A DNA stretch of 9,844 nucleotides, from contig JAFECV010000047.1 of NCBI GenBank assembly GCA_018241985.1, positions 1 through 9,844 of the forward strand, read 5' to 3'. The stretch is from Pseudomonadota bacterium (GTDB taxonomy: Bacteria > Pseudomonadota > Gammaproteobacteria > Burkholderiales > Burkholderiaceae_C). The position numbers and the translations under genes are program-made. Below, one piece after another: positions 1-6,471 of the stretch. Position 1 is the first letter of the stretch. Each line of letters starts with the position of its first letter. The notes below the pieces were generated by a model. That model had not been told where the DNA came from. It worked only from the letters and a program-made list of their open reading frames with translations, and ran no database searches.

Positions 1-27
1 TCCTTGGCAAGCTACGGAATCGAATGA
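1..27 (+). CDS. possible 3' end of an upstream gene (last 8 codons)
   Basis: Frame 1 is open from the window edge and reads SLASYGIE before a TGA at 25-27, two bases upstream of the next ATG at 29. Such tight spacing would fit a gene ending just before the NDUFA9-like gene. Eight codons cannot identify a family, and a chance open frame of this length is common. I recall a lytic transglycosylase gene preceding this cluster in some Burkholderiales, but the residues seen here do not prove that. Confidence 0.3.
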   Translation, partial: SLASYGIE

Positions 28-28
28 C

Positions 29-973
29 ATGAAGAAGATACTGATCCTCGGCGGCAGCGGTTTCATCGGGCGCCATCTGTGCGAAAAGCTCGCGCGCCTG
101 CCATGCCGCGTCACGGTGCCGACGCGGCGCCGGCTGAACGCCCAGCACCTGTGGATGCTGCCGCGCATCGAGGTGTTCGAGGCCGACGTGCACGACGAGG
201 CGGCGCTCGCCCGGCTCGTTGCCGGCCACGACGCGGTGGTGAACCTGGTCGCGATCCTGCACGGCAACCAGGCGGCGTTCGACAAGGTTCATGTCGAGCT
301 GCCGGCGAAGCTCGCGCGCGCCTGCGCCGCGACCGGCGTGCGCCGCGTGGTCCATGTCAGCGCGCTCGGCGCGGACGCCGACGCGCCGTCGCTGTACCAG
401 CGCAGCAAGGCGCGCGGCGAGCAGGTGCTGCGCGCCGCCGGCCTGGACCTGACCGTGCTGCGCCCGAGCGTGGTGTTCGGCCCGGAAGACCGGCTGCTCA
501 ACCTGTTCGCCGACCTGCAGCGCCGCCTGCCGGTGCTGCCGCTGGCCCATGCCGGCGCGCGGTTCCAGCCGGTCTGGGTCGAAGACGTGGCCGCCGCGAT
601 CAGCCGCTGCCTGCACGAGCGCGGCACCATCGCCTCGACCTACGAGGCCTGCGGGCCGCAAGTGCTGACGCTGAAGGAGCTGGTGCGGATGGCCGGCCGC
701 TGCATCGGCCGCGAGCGCCCGGTGCTGCCGGTGCCGGACGCGCTCGGCCGGCTGCAGGCGCTGCTGCTGGAACTGCTGCCGGGCGAGCCGCTGATGAGCC
801 GCGACAACCTCAACGCGATGAAGGTGGACAACGTCGCGACCGGCACGCTGCCGGGGCTCGATGCGCTCGGCATCGCGCCGACGCCGATCGACGCGATCGC
901 GCCGACCTACCTCGGACCGCAGCAGACGATCGACGACCTGCTCGCGCTGCGCCGCAGCGCCGGGCGGAGCTGA
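29..973 (+). CDS. NDUFA9-like atypical short-chain dehydrogenase (complex I NDUFA9 subunit family)
   Basis: This 314-residue protein has an N-terminal Rossmann fold of the extended/atypical SDR (NAD-dependent epimerase/NmrA-like) class. The dinucleotide-binding motif GGSGFIG lies at residues 8-14, a conserved acidic turn (EADVHD) at 51-56, VVNLVAIL at 70-77, and the SDR pair Y123 and K127 in YQRSK, followed by LRPSVVFGPED at 144-154. The C-terminal third is the variable substrate domain. Bacterial members are usually named after the complex I accessory subunit NDUFA9, but most are free-standing and their substrate is unknown, so a role in respiration should not be assumed. The ATG at 29 is chosen because the Rossmann strand begins at once (MKKILILGG); no strong Shine-Dalgarno is visible. 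It is followed after 81 bp by a GST gene and then cca on the same strand. There is no membrane segment or signal peptide, so it is probably cytosolic. Confidence 0.85.
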   Translation: MKKILILGGSGFIGRHLCEKLARLPCRVTVPTRRRLNAQHLWMLPRIEVFEADVHDEAALARLVAGHDAVVNLVAILHGNQAAFDKVHVELPAKLARACAATGVRRVVHVSALGADADAPSLYQRSKARGEQVLRAAGLDLTVLRPSVVFGPEDRLLNLFADLQRRLPVLPLAHAGARFQPVWVEDVAAAISRCLHERGTIASTYEACGPQVLTLKELVRMAGRCIGRERPVLPVPDALGRLQALLLELLPGEPLMSRDNLNAMKVDNVATGTLPGLDALGIAPTPIDAIAPTYLGPQQTIDDLLALRRSAGRS

Positions 974-1054
974 GGCGCGGCGGGTCGACGGCGGGCCGCA
1001 CTGCAGCGCGGCCGTCGCCACCTGCGGAGTAGCATCGACGGCCGGAGGTTTTCC

Positions 1055-1738
1055 ATGCTCAAGCTCTATATCGGCAACAAGAACTATTCGTCCTGGTCGA
1101 TGCGGCCCTGGGTGCTGATGAAGCAGGCCGGCATCGAATTCGAAGAAGTGAAGCTGCACTTCGATTCGTTTTCGGGCGACTCCAATTTCAAGCGGCGCCT
1201 CGGTGAGATCTGTCCATCTGGCAAGGTTCCGGTGCTGACCGACGACGGTTTCGCGGTCTGGGACACGCTGGCGATCGCCGAGTACCTCGCCGAGAAGTTC
1301 CCTTCAATGCGGCTCTGGCCTGACGGCGTGAAGGCGCGGGCTCGCGCGCGCAGCATCTGCGCCGAGATGCATGCGGGCTTCGGCGCGCTGCGCAGCGCCT
1401 GCGGCATGAACATCGAAGCCCAATTGCCGCAGATCGGCCAGATCGCGTGGCGCGACAACGCCGCGCTGCGCGCCGACGTGCAGCGCCTCAGCGCGATGTG
1501 GGGCGAACTGCTCACCGAGCATGGCGGGGCGATGCTGTTCGGCGAGTTCTCGATCGCCGACGCGTACTTTGCACCGGTGTGCATGCGCATCCACAGCTAC
1601 GCGTTGCCGGTGCCGGAGCCGATCGCCGCCTACGTGGCGCGGGTGCGCGCGCTGTCGGGCGTCGCCGCCTGGATCGCCGACGCGCTGGCCGAGCACGAGT
1701 TCATTCCGTTCGAGGAACCGTACCGGATCGCACGCTGA
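1055..1738 (+). CDS. glutathione S-transferase family protein
   Basis: This is a 227-residue two-domain GST. The N-terminal thioredoxin-like domain (about 1-82) starts with LYIGNKNYSSWSMRPW; the serines at 12, 13 and 15 sit where serine-type GSTs (zeta-like) place the residue activating glutathione. The cis-proline motif is K57-V58-P59-V60, and W69-D70-T71 replaces the usual E-S that holds the gamma-glutamyl group of glutathione. The helical C-terminal domain (about 88-227) has the folding N-cap motif FSIADA at 165-170 with D169. Expected role: conjugation of glutathione to electrophiles or a related thiol reaction in the cytosol; the substrate cannot be read from sequence. The start is secured by GGAGG at 1044-1048, six bases before the ATG. 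It lies between the NDUFA9-like gene and cca in the same direction, with a small hairpin just after its stop. Confidence 0.9.
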   Translation: MLKLYIGNKNYSSWSMRPWVLMKQAGIEFEEVKLHFDSFSGDSNFKRRLGEICPSGKVPVLTDDGFAVWDTLAIAEYLAEKFPSMRLWPDGVKARARARSICAEMHAGFGALRSACGMNIEAQLPQIGQIAWRDNAALRADVQRLSAMWGELLTEHGGAMLFGEFSIADAYFAPVCMRIHSYALPVPEPIAAYVARVRALSGVAAWIADALAEHEFIPFEEPYRIAR

Positions 1739-1739
1739 C

Positions 1740-1758
1740 GCGGGCCGCGGCGGCCCGC
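1740..1758 (+). terminator. 7-bp GC hairpin between GST and cca (possible weak terminator)
   Basis: GCGGGCC (1740-1746) and GGCCCGC (1752-1758) are perfect inverted repeats around a 5-base loop, starting one base after the GST stop codon. No run of T follows (CGCTACACTG), so it is not a standard intrinsic terminator; it may end or trim the GST transcript, or protect its 3' end. GC-rich hairpins also arise by chance in a genome this rich in G and C. Confidence 0.35.
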
Positions 1759-1761
1759 CGC

Positions 1762-1767
1762 TACACT
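1762..1767 (+). promoter_or_regulatory. possible -10 element for cca
   Basis: TACACT matches four of six positions of the sigma-70 -10 consensus and ends 7 bases before the cca ATG at 1775. That would place the start of transcription at or next to the initiation codon. No -35 box is visible 16-18 bases upstream, where the GC hairpin lies, so support is thin. Confidence 0.25.
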
Positions 1768-1774
1768 GCCTCGC

Positions 1775-3037
1775 ATGCAGGTCTACATGGTCGGCGGCGC
1801 GGTGCGCGACGCTTTGCTCGGGTTGCCGGTGCAGGACCGGGACTGGGTGGTGGTCGGCGCGACGCCGCAGGAGCTGGTCGCCCAGGGGTTCCTGCCGGTG
1901 GGGCGCGACTTTCCGGTGTTCCTGCATCCGCGCACGCGCGAGGAGTACGCGCTGGCGCGCACCGAGCGCAAGACCGCGCCCGGTTACCACGGCTTCACTT
2001 TCCACGCGGCGCCCGACGTGACGCTGGAGCAGGATCTGGCGCGGCGCGACCTTACTATCAATTCGATAGCTGCAACCGCGCGAGAGACGGGCGCATCAGG
2101 CCTGTTTGACCCTGATTTCTCGGCGCTGGTCGACCCGCATGGCGGGCAGCGCGACCTCGCGCAGCGGGTGCTGCGCCACGTGAGCGATGCGTTCGGCGAA
2201 GACCCGGTGCGCATTCTGCGCGTCGCGCGCTTCGCGGCGCGCTTCACCGACTTTTCCGTCGCGTCCGAGACGCTCGCGCTGATGCGGCAGATGGTGCGGC
2301 ACGGCGAGGTCGATGCGCTGGTGCCCGAGCGGGTCTGGCAGGAACTCGCGCGCGGCCTGATGGAGCGCCGGCCGTCGCGGATGTTCGAACTGCTGCGCGA
2401 CTGTGGCGCGCTCGCGCGGCTGCTGCCCGAGGTCGATCGGCTCTGGGGCGTGCCGCAACCCGCGCAGCATCATCCGGAAGTCGACACCGGCGCGCACCTG
2501 ATGCTGGTGCTCGACACGAGCGCGCGGCTCGCGGCGCCGCTGGCGGTGCGCTTCGCTTGCCTCGTGCACGACCTCGGCAAGGGGACGACGCCGGCCGATG
2601 CACTGCCGCGCCACATCGGCCACGAGCAGCGCAGCGCGCGGCTCGCGGCCGCGGTTTGCGAGCGCTGGCGCGTTCCGAACGAAGTGCGCCAGCTCGCCGA
2701 AATCGTGGCGCGCGAGCACGGCAACATCCATCGCAGCGGCGAACTGGGCGCCGCCGCGCTGCTGCGCCTGCTCGATCGCTGCGACGCGATCCGCCGACCC
2801 GAGCGTTTCGCGGACGCGCTGCTCGCCTGCGAATGCGATGCGCGCGGGCGCCTGGGACACGAGGACGCGTCGTACCCGCAGCGCGCACGACTGCTCGCGG
2901 TGCTTGCGGCAGCGCGCTCGGTCGACACGTCGGTGATCGCGGCCGAAGCCGCTGGCGCCGGCTTGACCGGCCCGCAGGTCGGCGCGCGGATCCGGCACGC
3001 GCGGGTCGCGGCGATCGCCGGCGCGCTGGCGGGTTGA
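1775..3037 (+). CDS. cca: multifunctional CCA-adding tRNA nucleotidyltransferase (with HD phosphohydrolase domain)
   Basis: The enzyme adds or repairs the 3'-terminal CCA of tRNAs from CTP and ATP without a nucleic acid template. The 420-residue protein matches the length and start of the E. coli enzyme. Class II nucleotidyltransferase motifs are clear: GGAVRD at 7-12, the metal-binding pair D21 and D23 in QDRDW, RRDLTINS at 90-97 (sugar and nucleotide recognition), and EDPVRILRVARF at 142-153. The second half carries an HD domain with H265-D266 in LVHDLGKG and further histidines at 280 and 283 (RHIGHEQ). This is the gammaproteobacterial/betaproteobacterial type that in E. coli also has 2',3'-cyclic phosphodiesterase, 2'-nucleotidase and phosphatase activity. 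The ATG at 1775 is supported by alignment of the first motif but has no recognisable Shine-Dalgarno (CTGCCTCGC precedes it). Codons 93-100 form a low-GC, rare-codon patch. Confidence 0.96.
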   Translation: MQVYMVGGAVRDALLGLPVQDRDWVVVGATPQELVAQGFLPVGRDFPVFLHPRTREEYALARTERKTAPGYHGFTFHAAPDVTLEQDLARRDLTINSIAATARETGASGLFDPDFSALVDPHGGQRDLAQRVLRHVSDAFGEDPVRILRVARFAARFTDFSVASETLALMRQMVRHGEVDALVPERVWQELARGLMERRPSRMFELLRDCGALARLLPEVDRLWGVPQPAQHHPEVDTGAHLMLVLDTSARLAAPLAVRFACLVHDLGKGTTPADALPRHIGHEQRSARLAAAVCERWRVPNEVRQLAEIVAREHGNIHRSGELGAAALLRLLDRCDAIRRPERFADALLACECDARGRLGHEDASYPQRARLLAVLAAARSVDTSVIAAEAAGAGLTGPQVGARIRHARVAAIAGALAG

Positions 3038-3042
3038 AGGCG

Positions 3043-3077
3043 CCGGTCAGGCGCTCGTCGCCAGCGAGCAGCACCGG
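3043..3077 (+). other. two-tier inverted repeat after cca
   Basis: Outer arms CCGGT (3043-3047) and ACCGG (3073-3077) enclose inner arms GCTCG (3053-3057) and CGAGC (3065-3069) with a 7-base loop; the tiers are separated by 5 unpaired bases on the left and 3 on the right. It begins 5 bases after the cca stop, so it could fold at the end of the cca mRNA. No T-tract follows, so I do not call it an intrinsic terminator. Confidence 0.3.
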
Positions 3078-3103
3078 ATGATCGCCCTTGCTGGTATTCC
3101 CCA

Positions 3104-3131
3104 TTGACAGCGTTTTGACAGCGGACAAACT
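3104..3131 (+). promoter_or_regulatory. candidate sigma-70 promoter of the ABC importer operon, with repeated TTGACA box
   Basis: A perfect -35 hexamer TTGACA lies at 3104-3109. At a 16-base spacing CAAACT (3126-3131) matches three of six -10 positions. A second perfect TTGACA lies at 3115-3120, one helical turn (11 bp) later, within a direct repeat TTGACAGCG; no good -10 follows it, so this copy may be a regulator site rather than a -35. GACAG (3117-3121) and CTGTC (3130-3134) form an inverted repeat over the -10. Transcription from the first box would leave a leader of roughly 130 bases before the binding-protein gene. Confidence 0.45.
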
Positions 3132-3141
3132 GTCGCAGCAC

Positions 3142-3182
3142 GACGAACCAGGCGGGAGACGGCGTACAGCCGGCGATTCGTC
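3142..3182 (+). promoter_or_regulatory. inverted repeats in the binding-protein leader
   Basis: GACGAA (3142-3147) pairs with TTCGTC (3177-3182), enclosing CGGC (3160-3163) and GCCG (3169-3172) with a 5-base loop. Further down the leader are three tandem TCGAT units (3196-3210) and a small hairpin GCTTG/CAAGC (3218-3222, 3228-3232). If the upstream promoter is real, these fold in the untranslated leader. I recognise no known riboswitch class here. Confidence 0.25.
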
Positions 3183-3258
3183 AAAGAGACGCGCATCGAT
3201 TCGATTCGATCGAGGAAGCTTGTTCTTCAAGCGCGCGACCACTCCTGTCTTGTTTTTT

Positions 3259-3263
3259 GAGGA
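3259..3263 (+). promoter_or_regulatory. ribosome-binding site fixing the binding-protein start
   Basis: GAGGA ends 8 bases before the ATG at 3272. This rules out an in-frame TTG at 3257, which overlaps the site itself, and makes the second ATG at 3278 (14 bases away) less likely. Confidence 0.75.
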
Positions 3264-3271
3264 ACCACCAA

Positions 3272-4534
3272 ATGAGCATGAACACAGGCACTGACGCGTC
3301 GGTCACGCGACGCAAGGTTCTGACGACGGCGGCTGCCATCGGCGCGGCGTCGATGTCGTTTCCGGCCATCGTTCGGGCACAAGGCGACAAGCCGGTCTTG
3401 CTCGGCGTCGACAACCCGCTCACCGGTACCTACGCCATCACCGGGCGCAACGAGCTGCACGGCATGGAGCTTGCCGTCGAGGAAATCAACGCCAAGGGAG
3501 GCATCCTTGGGCGTCCCGCCAAACTGGTCGTCGAAGACTCGACCAGCGGCGATGCCGGCGTCGCCGTGCAGAAGGCGCGCAAGCTGATCGACCGCGACAA
3601 GGTCGACTTCCTGGTCGGCAACGTCAACTCCGGCCTCACGATCGCGATCTCCGCGGTCGCGTACGAGAAGCGCGTGTTCCTAATGGATCCGGGCGGCCAC
3701 GCCGACCCGATCACCGGCAAGGAGTGCCACTGGAACGTGTACCAGGTCGATCCGTCGACCACGCTGCTGGTCAATGCGATCGCGCCTTCGCTCATCAAGC
3801 GCTTCGGCAAGAAGTTCTATTTCCTCGTGCCCGATTACGCCTTCGGCCACGGGCTGCTCGACGCCTACAACGTCAACCTCAAGAAATACGGCGCCACCAA
3901 TGTCGGCACCGACCTGATCCCGTTGGGAACGACCGAGTATTCGTCCTACCTGATCAAGGCGCAGGCGGCCAACCCGGACGTGATCGTCATCCTGCAGAAC
4001 GGCGAGGACCAGACCAACGTGCTCAAGCAGGCGGTGCAGTTCGGTCTCGACAAGAAGTTCCACATCGCGGGCGCGAACATCGAGCTCGAAACGCTGGAGG
4101 CGCTGCCCGAGGTGGCGCGCATCGGGAACTGGGTGATCGAGTGGTACTGGAACCAGCCCGGCGTGCCCCATGTCAAGGAGTTCACCGAGGCGATCAGGAA
4201 GAAGACCGGTCGCGTGCCGACCGCGCGGACCTGGTTCGGCCACACCGCGATCCATGCCTGCGCGCTGGCGGCCAACACCGCCAAGTCGCTGGACGCGGTC
4301 AAGATGGCGCGCGCGCTCAACGGCTTCACGCTGCCGCCGGAGGTGGCGCTGCAGCCGCATCCGGCCACGTTCCGCGCCGACCAGCACCTGCTGATCGGTA
4401 CGCTCTGGGCGGGCCATGCGCAGGCCAAGGGCAGCGCGCCGGACGATCTGTTCCACATCGACGAGGTGATCGACAGCAAGACGATCGCGCCGTCGGTGGA
4501 AGAGACCCTGTGCAAGATGACCTGGCCGACTTGA
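3272..4534 (+). CDS. Tat-exported periplasmic substrate-binding protein of a branched-chain amino acid (HAAT/Liv) type ABC transporter
   Basis: This 420-residue protein is a type I periplasmic binding protein of the Leu/Ile/Val-binding (Peripla_BP_6) family. The leader has twin arginines (T12-R13-R14-K15-V16-L17), a hydrophobic stretch to about residue 30 and a likely signal peptidase cut after VRA (34-36), before QGDKP. The mature domain opens with LLGVDNPLTGTYAITGRN (43-60), then GMELAVEEINAKGGILGR (64-81) and VEDSTSGD (87-94), all typical of the family. It should bind ligand in the periplasm and hand it to LivH/LivM. The ligand is not evident: relatives bind branched-chain or aromatic amino acids, urea, amides or small aromatic acids. 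It is first in the importer gene order and is separated from livH by 117 bp with a hairpin. Tat export suggests it folds, perhaps with ligand, in the cytoplasm. Confidence 0.9.
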   Translation: MSMNTGTDASVTRRKVLTTAAAIGAASMSFPAIVRAQGDKPVLLGVDNPLTGTYAITGRNELHGMELAVEEINAKGGILGRPAKLVVEDSTSGDAGVAVQKARKLIDRDKVDFLVGNVNSGLTIAISAVAYEKRVFLMDPGGHADPITGKECHWNVYQVDPSTTLLVNAIAPSLIKRFGKKFYFLVPDYAFGHGLLDAYNVNLKKYGATNVGTDLIPLGTTEYSSYLIKAQAANPDVIVILQNGEDQTNVLKQAVQFGLDKKFHIAGANIELETLEALPEVARIGNWVIEWYWNQPGVPHVKEFTEAIRKKTGRVPTARTWFGHTAIHACALAANTAKSLDAVKMARALNGFTLPPEVALQPHPATFRADQHLLIGTLWAGHAQAKGSAPDDLFHIDEVIDSKTIAPSVEETLCKMTWPT

Positions 4535-4558
4535 TCGAACCTTCCCTATGTCAAGCAT

Positions 4559-4586
4559 AGCGGCCCGCGTCGCCGCGCGGGCCGCT
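4559..4586 (+). terminator. perfect 11-bp hairpin between binding-protein gene and livH (attenuator or leaky terminator)
   Basis: AGCGGCCCGCG (4559-4569) and CGCGGGCCGCT (4576-4586) are exact inverted repeats around a 6-base loop, 24 bases after the stop of the binding-protein gene. The following bases TGCCTTGTGT are modestly T-rich for this genome but not a T-tract. Comparable hairpins in other importer operons stabilise or partly terminate the binding-protein mRNA, giving an excess of that protein over the permease. The remaining bases up to the livH start hold no other gene that I can support. Confidence 0.6.
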
Positions 4587-4651
4587 TGCCTTGTGTCGTC
4601 GTGGGTGCTGCGCGAAGCGTCACGGATGCCGCGACCTGACGGAGACTTCGC

Positions 4652-5524
4652 GTGACGCAACTGGTTCTTCTCAATATCTTCAACGGCCTGGTGATCGGCG
4701 CGTTCTATGCGCTGATGGCGCTCGGCCTGTCGCTCATCATCAATCTGACGAACGTCATCAACTTCGCGCACGGCGGCTTCCTCGCGGTGGGCGCCTATCT
4801 CGCCTACACGCTGCAACCGCATCTCGGTTTCTGGGGGGCGCTCGTCGTCTCCCCGTTCCTGACGGCACTGATCGGTATCGTCGTCGAGCGCGTGCTGATC
4901 CGGCCGCTCTACACCCGCGATCCGCTCTACAGCCTGCTGCTCACGTTCGGCCTCGCGTTCGTGATCCAGGACTCGGTGCGCATGATCTGGGGCGCGCAGG
5001 GCCTGCCCGTCCAGGTGCCCGAGGTGCTGCAGTCGTCACTGAGCTCGACCCTGTTCTTCCTCACCGGCTACCGGGTCTTCATGGTCGCGCTGGTGGCCGT
5101 GGCGGTGGCGGCGCTGTTCATCCTGCTCAAGAAGACGCGCCTGGGCATGCGCATCCGCGCCGGTACGCTCGACCTGGAGATGGTGTCCGCGCTCGGGGTC
5201 GACGTGCGCGTGCTGCGCAACCTCAATTTCGGCCTCGGCATCTTCTTCGCGGGCCTGGCCGGCGTGCTGGCTGCCGGCATGCTGGGCCTCACGCCCACCA
5301 TCGGCGACCAGTTGATCATGCCGAGCTTCGTCGCCGTCATCGTGGGCGGCCTCGGCAGCCTGATCGGCACGCTTTTCGGCGGGTTGCTGATCGGCGTTGC
5401 CGCGGGCGTGGTGACGGTGTTTTACCCCTCGGCATCCGAAGCGACCATCTACGTGATGATGGCGCTCGTGCTGCTGTTCAGGCCCTACGGGCTGTTCGGT
5501 GAAGAAGGCGGGACGAAACTGTGA
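4652..5524 (+). CDS. livH: LivH-type branched-chain amino acid ABC transporter permease
   Basis: This 290-residue inner-membrane protein has about eight hydrophobic segments. Family landmarks include GLVIGAFYALMALGLSLI (11-28), TNVINFAHGGFLAVGAY in the first third, a cytoplasmic loop with RIRAGTLDLEMVSALGVDV that holds the EAA-like contact site for the ATPases, then GLGSLIGTLFGGLLIG and the C-terminal LLFRPYGLFG. It forms the translocation channel with LivM. The GTG start at 4652 is supported by GGAGA at 4641-4645, six bases upstream, and by its match to the usual LivH N-terminus. It ends in a 4-base overlap (GTGA) with livM, implying coupled translation. The symbol denotes the family; the substrate is not known. 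Confidence 0.92.
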   Translation: MTQLVLLNIFNGLVIGAFYALMALGLSLIINLTNVINFAHGGFLAVGAYLAYTLQPHLGFWGALVVSPFLTALIGIVVERVLIRPLYTRDPLYSLLLTFGLAFVIQDSVRMIWGAQGLPVQVPEVLQSSLSSTLFFLTGYRVFMVALVAVAVAALFILLKKTRLGMRIRAGTLDLEMVSALGVDVRVLRNLNFGLGIFFAGLAGVLAAGMLGLTPTIGDQLIMPSFVAVIVGGLGSLIGTLFGGLLIGVAAGVVTVFYPSASEATIYVMMALVLLFRPYGLFGEEGGTKL

Positions 5525-6471
5525 GCCGCGGCACGAACCCACTCAAACTCGCCTCTCTGGCGCTGCTCTGGGCCGTCCTGCTGACGGTGCCGTTCTGGAT
5601 CGCCCCGATCGGCGGCTATGTCGATCTCGCCTCGCGCGTGCTCGTGATCGGCCTCGCGGCCATGGCCACCAACCTGCTGGTCGGCCACTCGGGCGTCATG
5701 GCGTTCGGGCACGCCGCCTACTTCGGCCTGAGTGCCTATGCCACCGGCCTGATCATGCTGCACCTCGTACCCAGCACGCCGGTCGGCCTTCTGGCGGGCA
5801 TCGTCGCCGGCACCGTGGGCGGCGCCATCATCGGTTACCTGCTGGCACGGCTGCGCGGCATCTACTTCGCGCTGGCGACCATTGCCTTCGGGCAGGTGTT
5901 CTTCTTCATCGCGTTCCGCTGGAACGCGGTCACCGGGGGCGACAACGGCCTGACCTTCCAGCGCCTGCCGATCGACCTCGGCTTCGCGCGGATCGACCTT
6001 GCCTCGAGCCTGGTCTACTACTACGTCGTGCTGGCGGTCTTCGCGGTGTGCGCGCTACTGATGGCGATCCTGTTGCGGTCGCCTTTCGGCCACACGCTTC
6101 TCGCGATGCGCGAGAACGAGCGCCGCGCGCGGTTCCTGAGCATTCCCGTCAACCGTCACCTCTGGATCGCCTACACCCTCTCGTGCGGGTTCGCCGCGGT
6201 GGCGGGTTCGCTGTACGGCATGCTCAACAACTTCGTCAGTCCGCACGACCTGCACTGGACGCAGTCGGGCGATTTCGTGCTGATGGCCGTGATCGGCGGC
6301 ATGCGCTCGTTCTGGGGACCGCTGATCGGCGCCGCCATCTTCGTGGTGGCACAGGATTCGCTCTCGAGCATCACCGACAACTGGATGTTCTACATCGGCC
6401 TGCTATTCGTGCTGGTCGTCCTGTTCCTGCCCCGGGGCATCGCCGGGCTGCTGCAGAGAAAGGCATCATGA
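5521..6471 (+). CDS. livM: LivM-type branched-chain amino acid ABC transporter permease
   Basis: This 316-residue polytopic membrane protein is the second permease subunit. It carries the LivM landmarks NLLVGHSGVMAFGHAAYFGL, GGDNGLTF after the mid-protein segments, the cytoplasmic ATPase-contact loop AMRENERRARFLSIPVNR, GGMRSFWGPLIGAAIF, and the C-terminal LFLPRGIAGLL. About eight to ten membrane segments are expected. The GTG start at 5521 overlaps the livH stop (GTGA) and the stop overlaps the livG start (ATGA), so translation of the three genes is probably coupled. The length is within the family's normal range without the long N-terminal extension of E. coli LivM. The transported compound cannot be deduced. 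Confidence 0.92.
   Translation: MSRGTNPLKLASLALLWAVLLTVPFWIAPIGGYVDLASRVLVIGLAAMATNLLVGHSGVMAFGHAAYFGLSAYATGLIMLHLVPSTPVGLLAGIVAGTVGGAIIGYLLARLRGIYFALATIAFGQVFFFIAFRWNAVTGGDNGLTFQRLPIDLGFARIDLASSLVYYYVVLAVFAVCALLMAILLRSPFGHTLLAMRENERRARFLSIPVNRHLWIAYTLSCGFAAVAGSLYGMLNNFVSPHDLHWTQSGDFVLMAVIGGMRSFWGPLIGAAIFVVAQDSLSSITDNWMFYIGLLFVLVVLFLPRGIAGLLQRKAS

Noticed and set aside
986..1017. 7-bp inverted repeat CGACGGC/GCCGTCG between the NDUFA9-like and GST genes
   Set aside because: The loop is 18 bases and no T-run follows; repeats this short are expected by chance in DNA of this base composition.
79..1032. 317-codon plus-strand frame overlapping the NDUFA9-like gene
   Set aside because: The translation is almost only Arg, Ala, Gly and Pro, the out-of-frame reading of a GC-rich gene; the other frame has clear Rossmann motifs.
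2096..2998. 300-codon minus-strand frame inside cca
   Set aside because: It is a shadow of the cca codon pattern, with low-complexity Arg/Ala-rich product and no ribosome-binding site or family resemblance.
3680..4822. 380-codon open frame on the minus strand opposite the binding-protein gene and livH start
   Set aside because: Its product is Arg/His/Asp/Glu/Gln-rich with no domain and it lies antisense to a well-identified family gene. Long antisense frames are expected in GC-rich DNA with strong third-position bias.
4591..5502. 303-codon plus-strand frame overlapping livH
   Set aside because: It is Arg/Ala/His-rich and lacks membrane segments, while the overlapping frame is a textbook LivH.
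5499..6467. N-terminal extension of livG by several hundred residues, which would suggest a fusion protein
   Set aside because: The extension is out-of-frame livM sequence (Arg-rich, no motif). The real livG start at 6468 overlaps the livM stop and begins with the normal LivG N-terminus.
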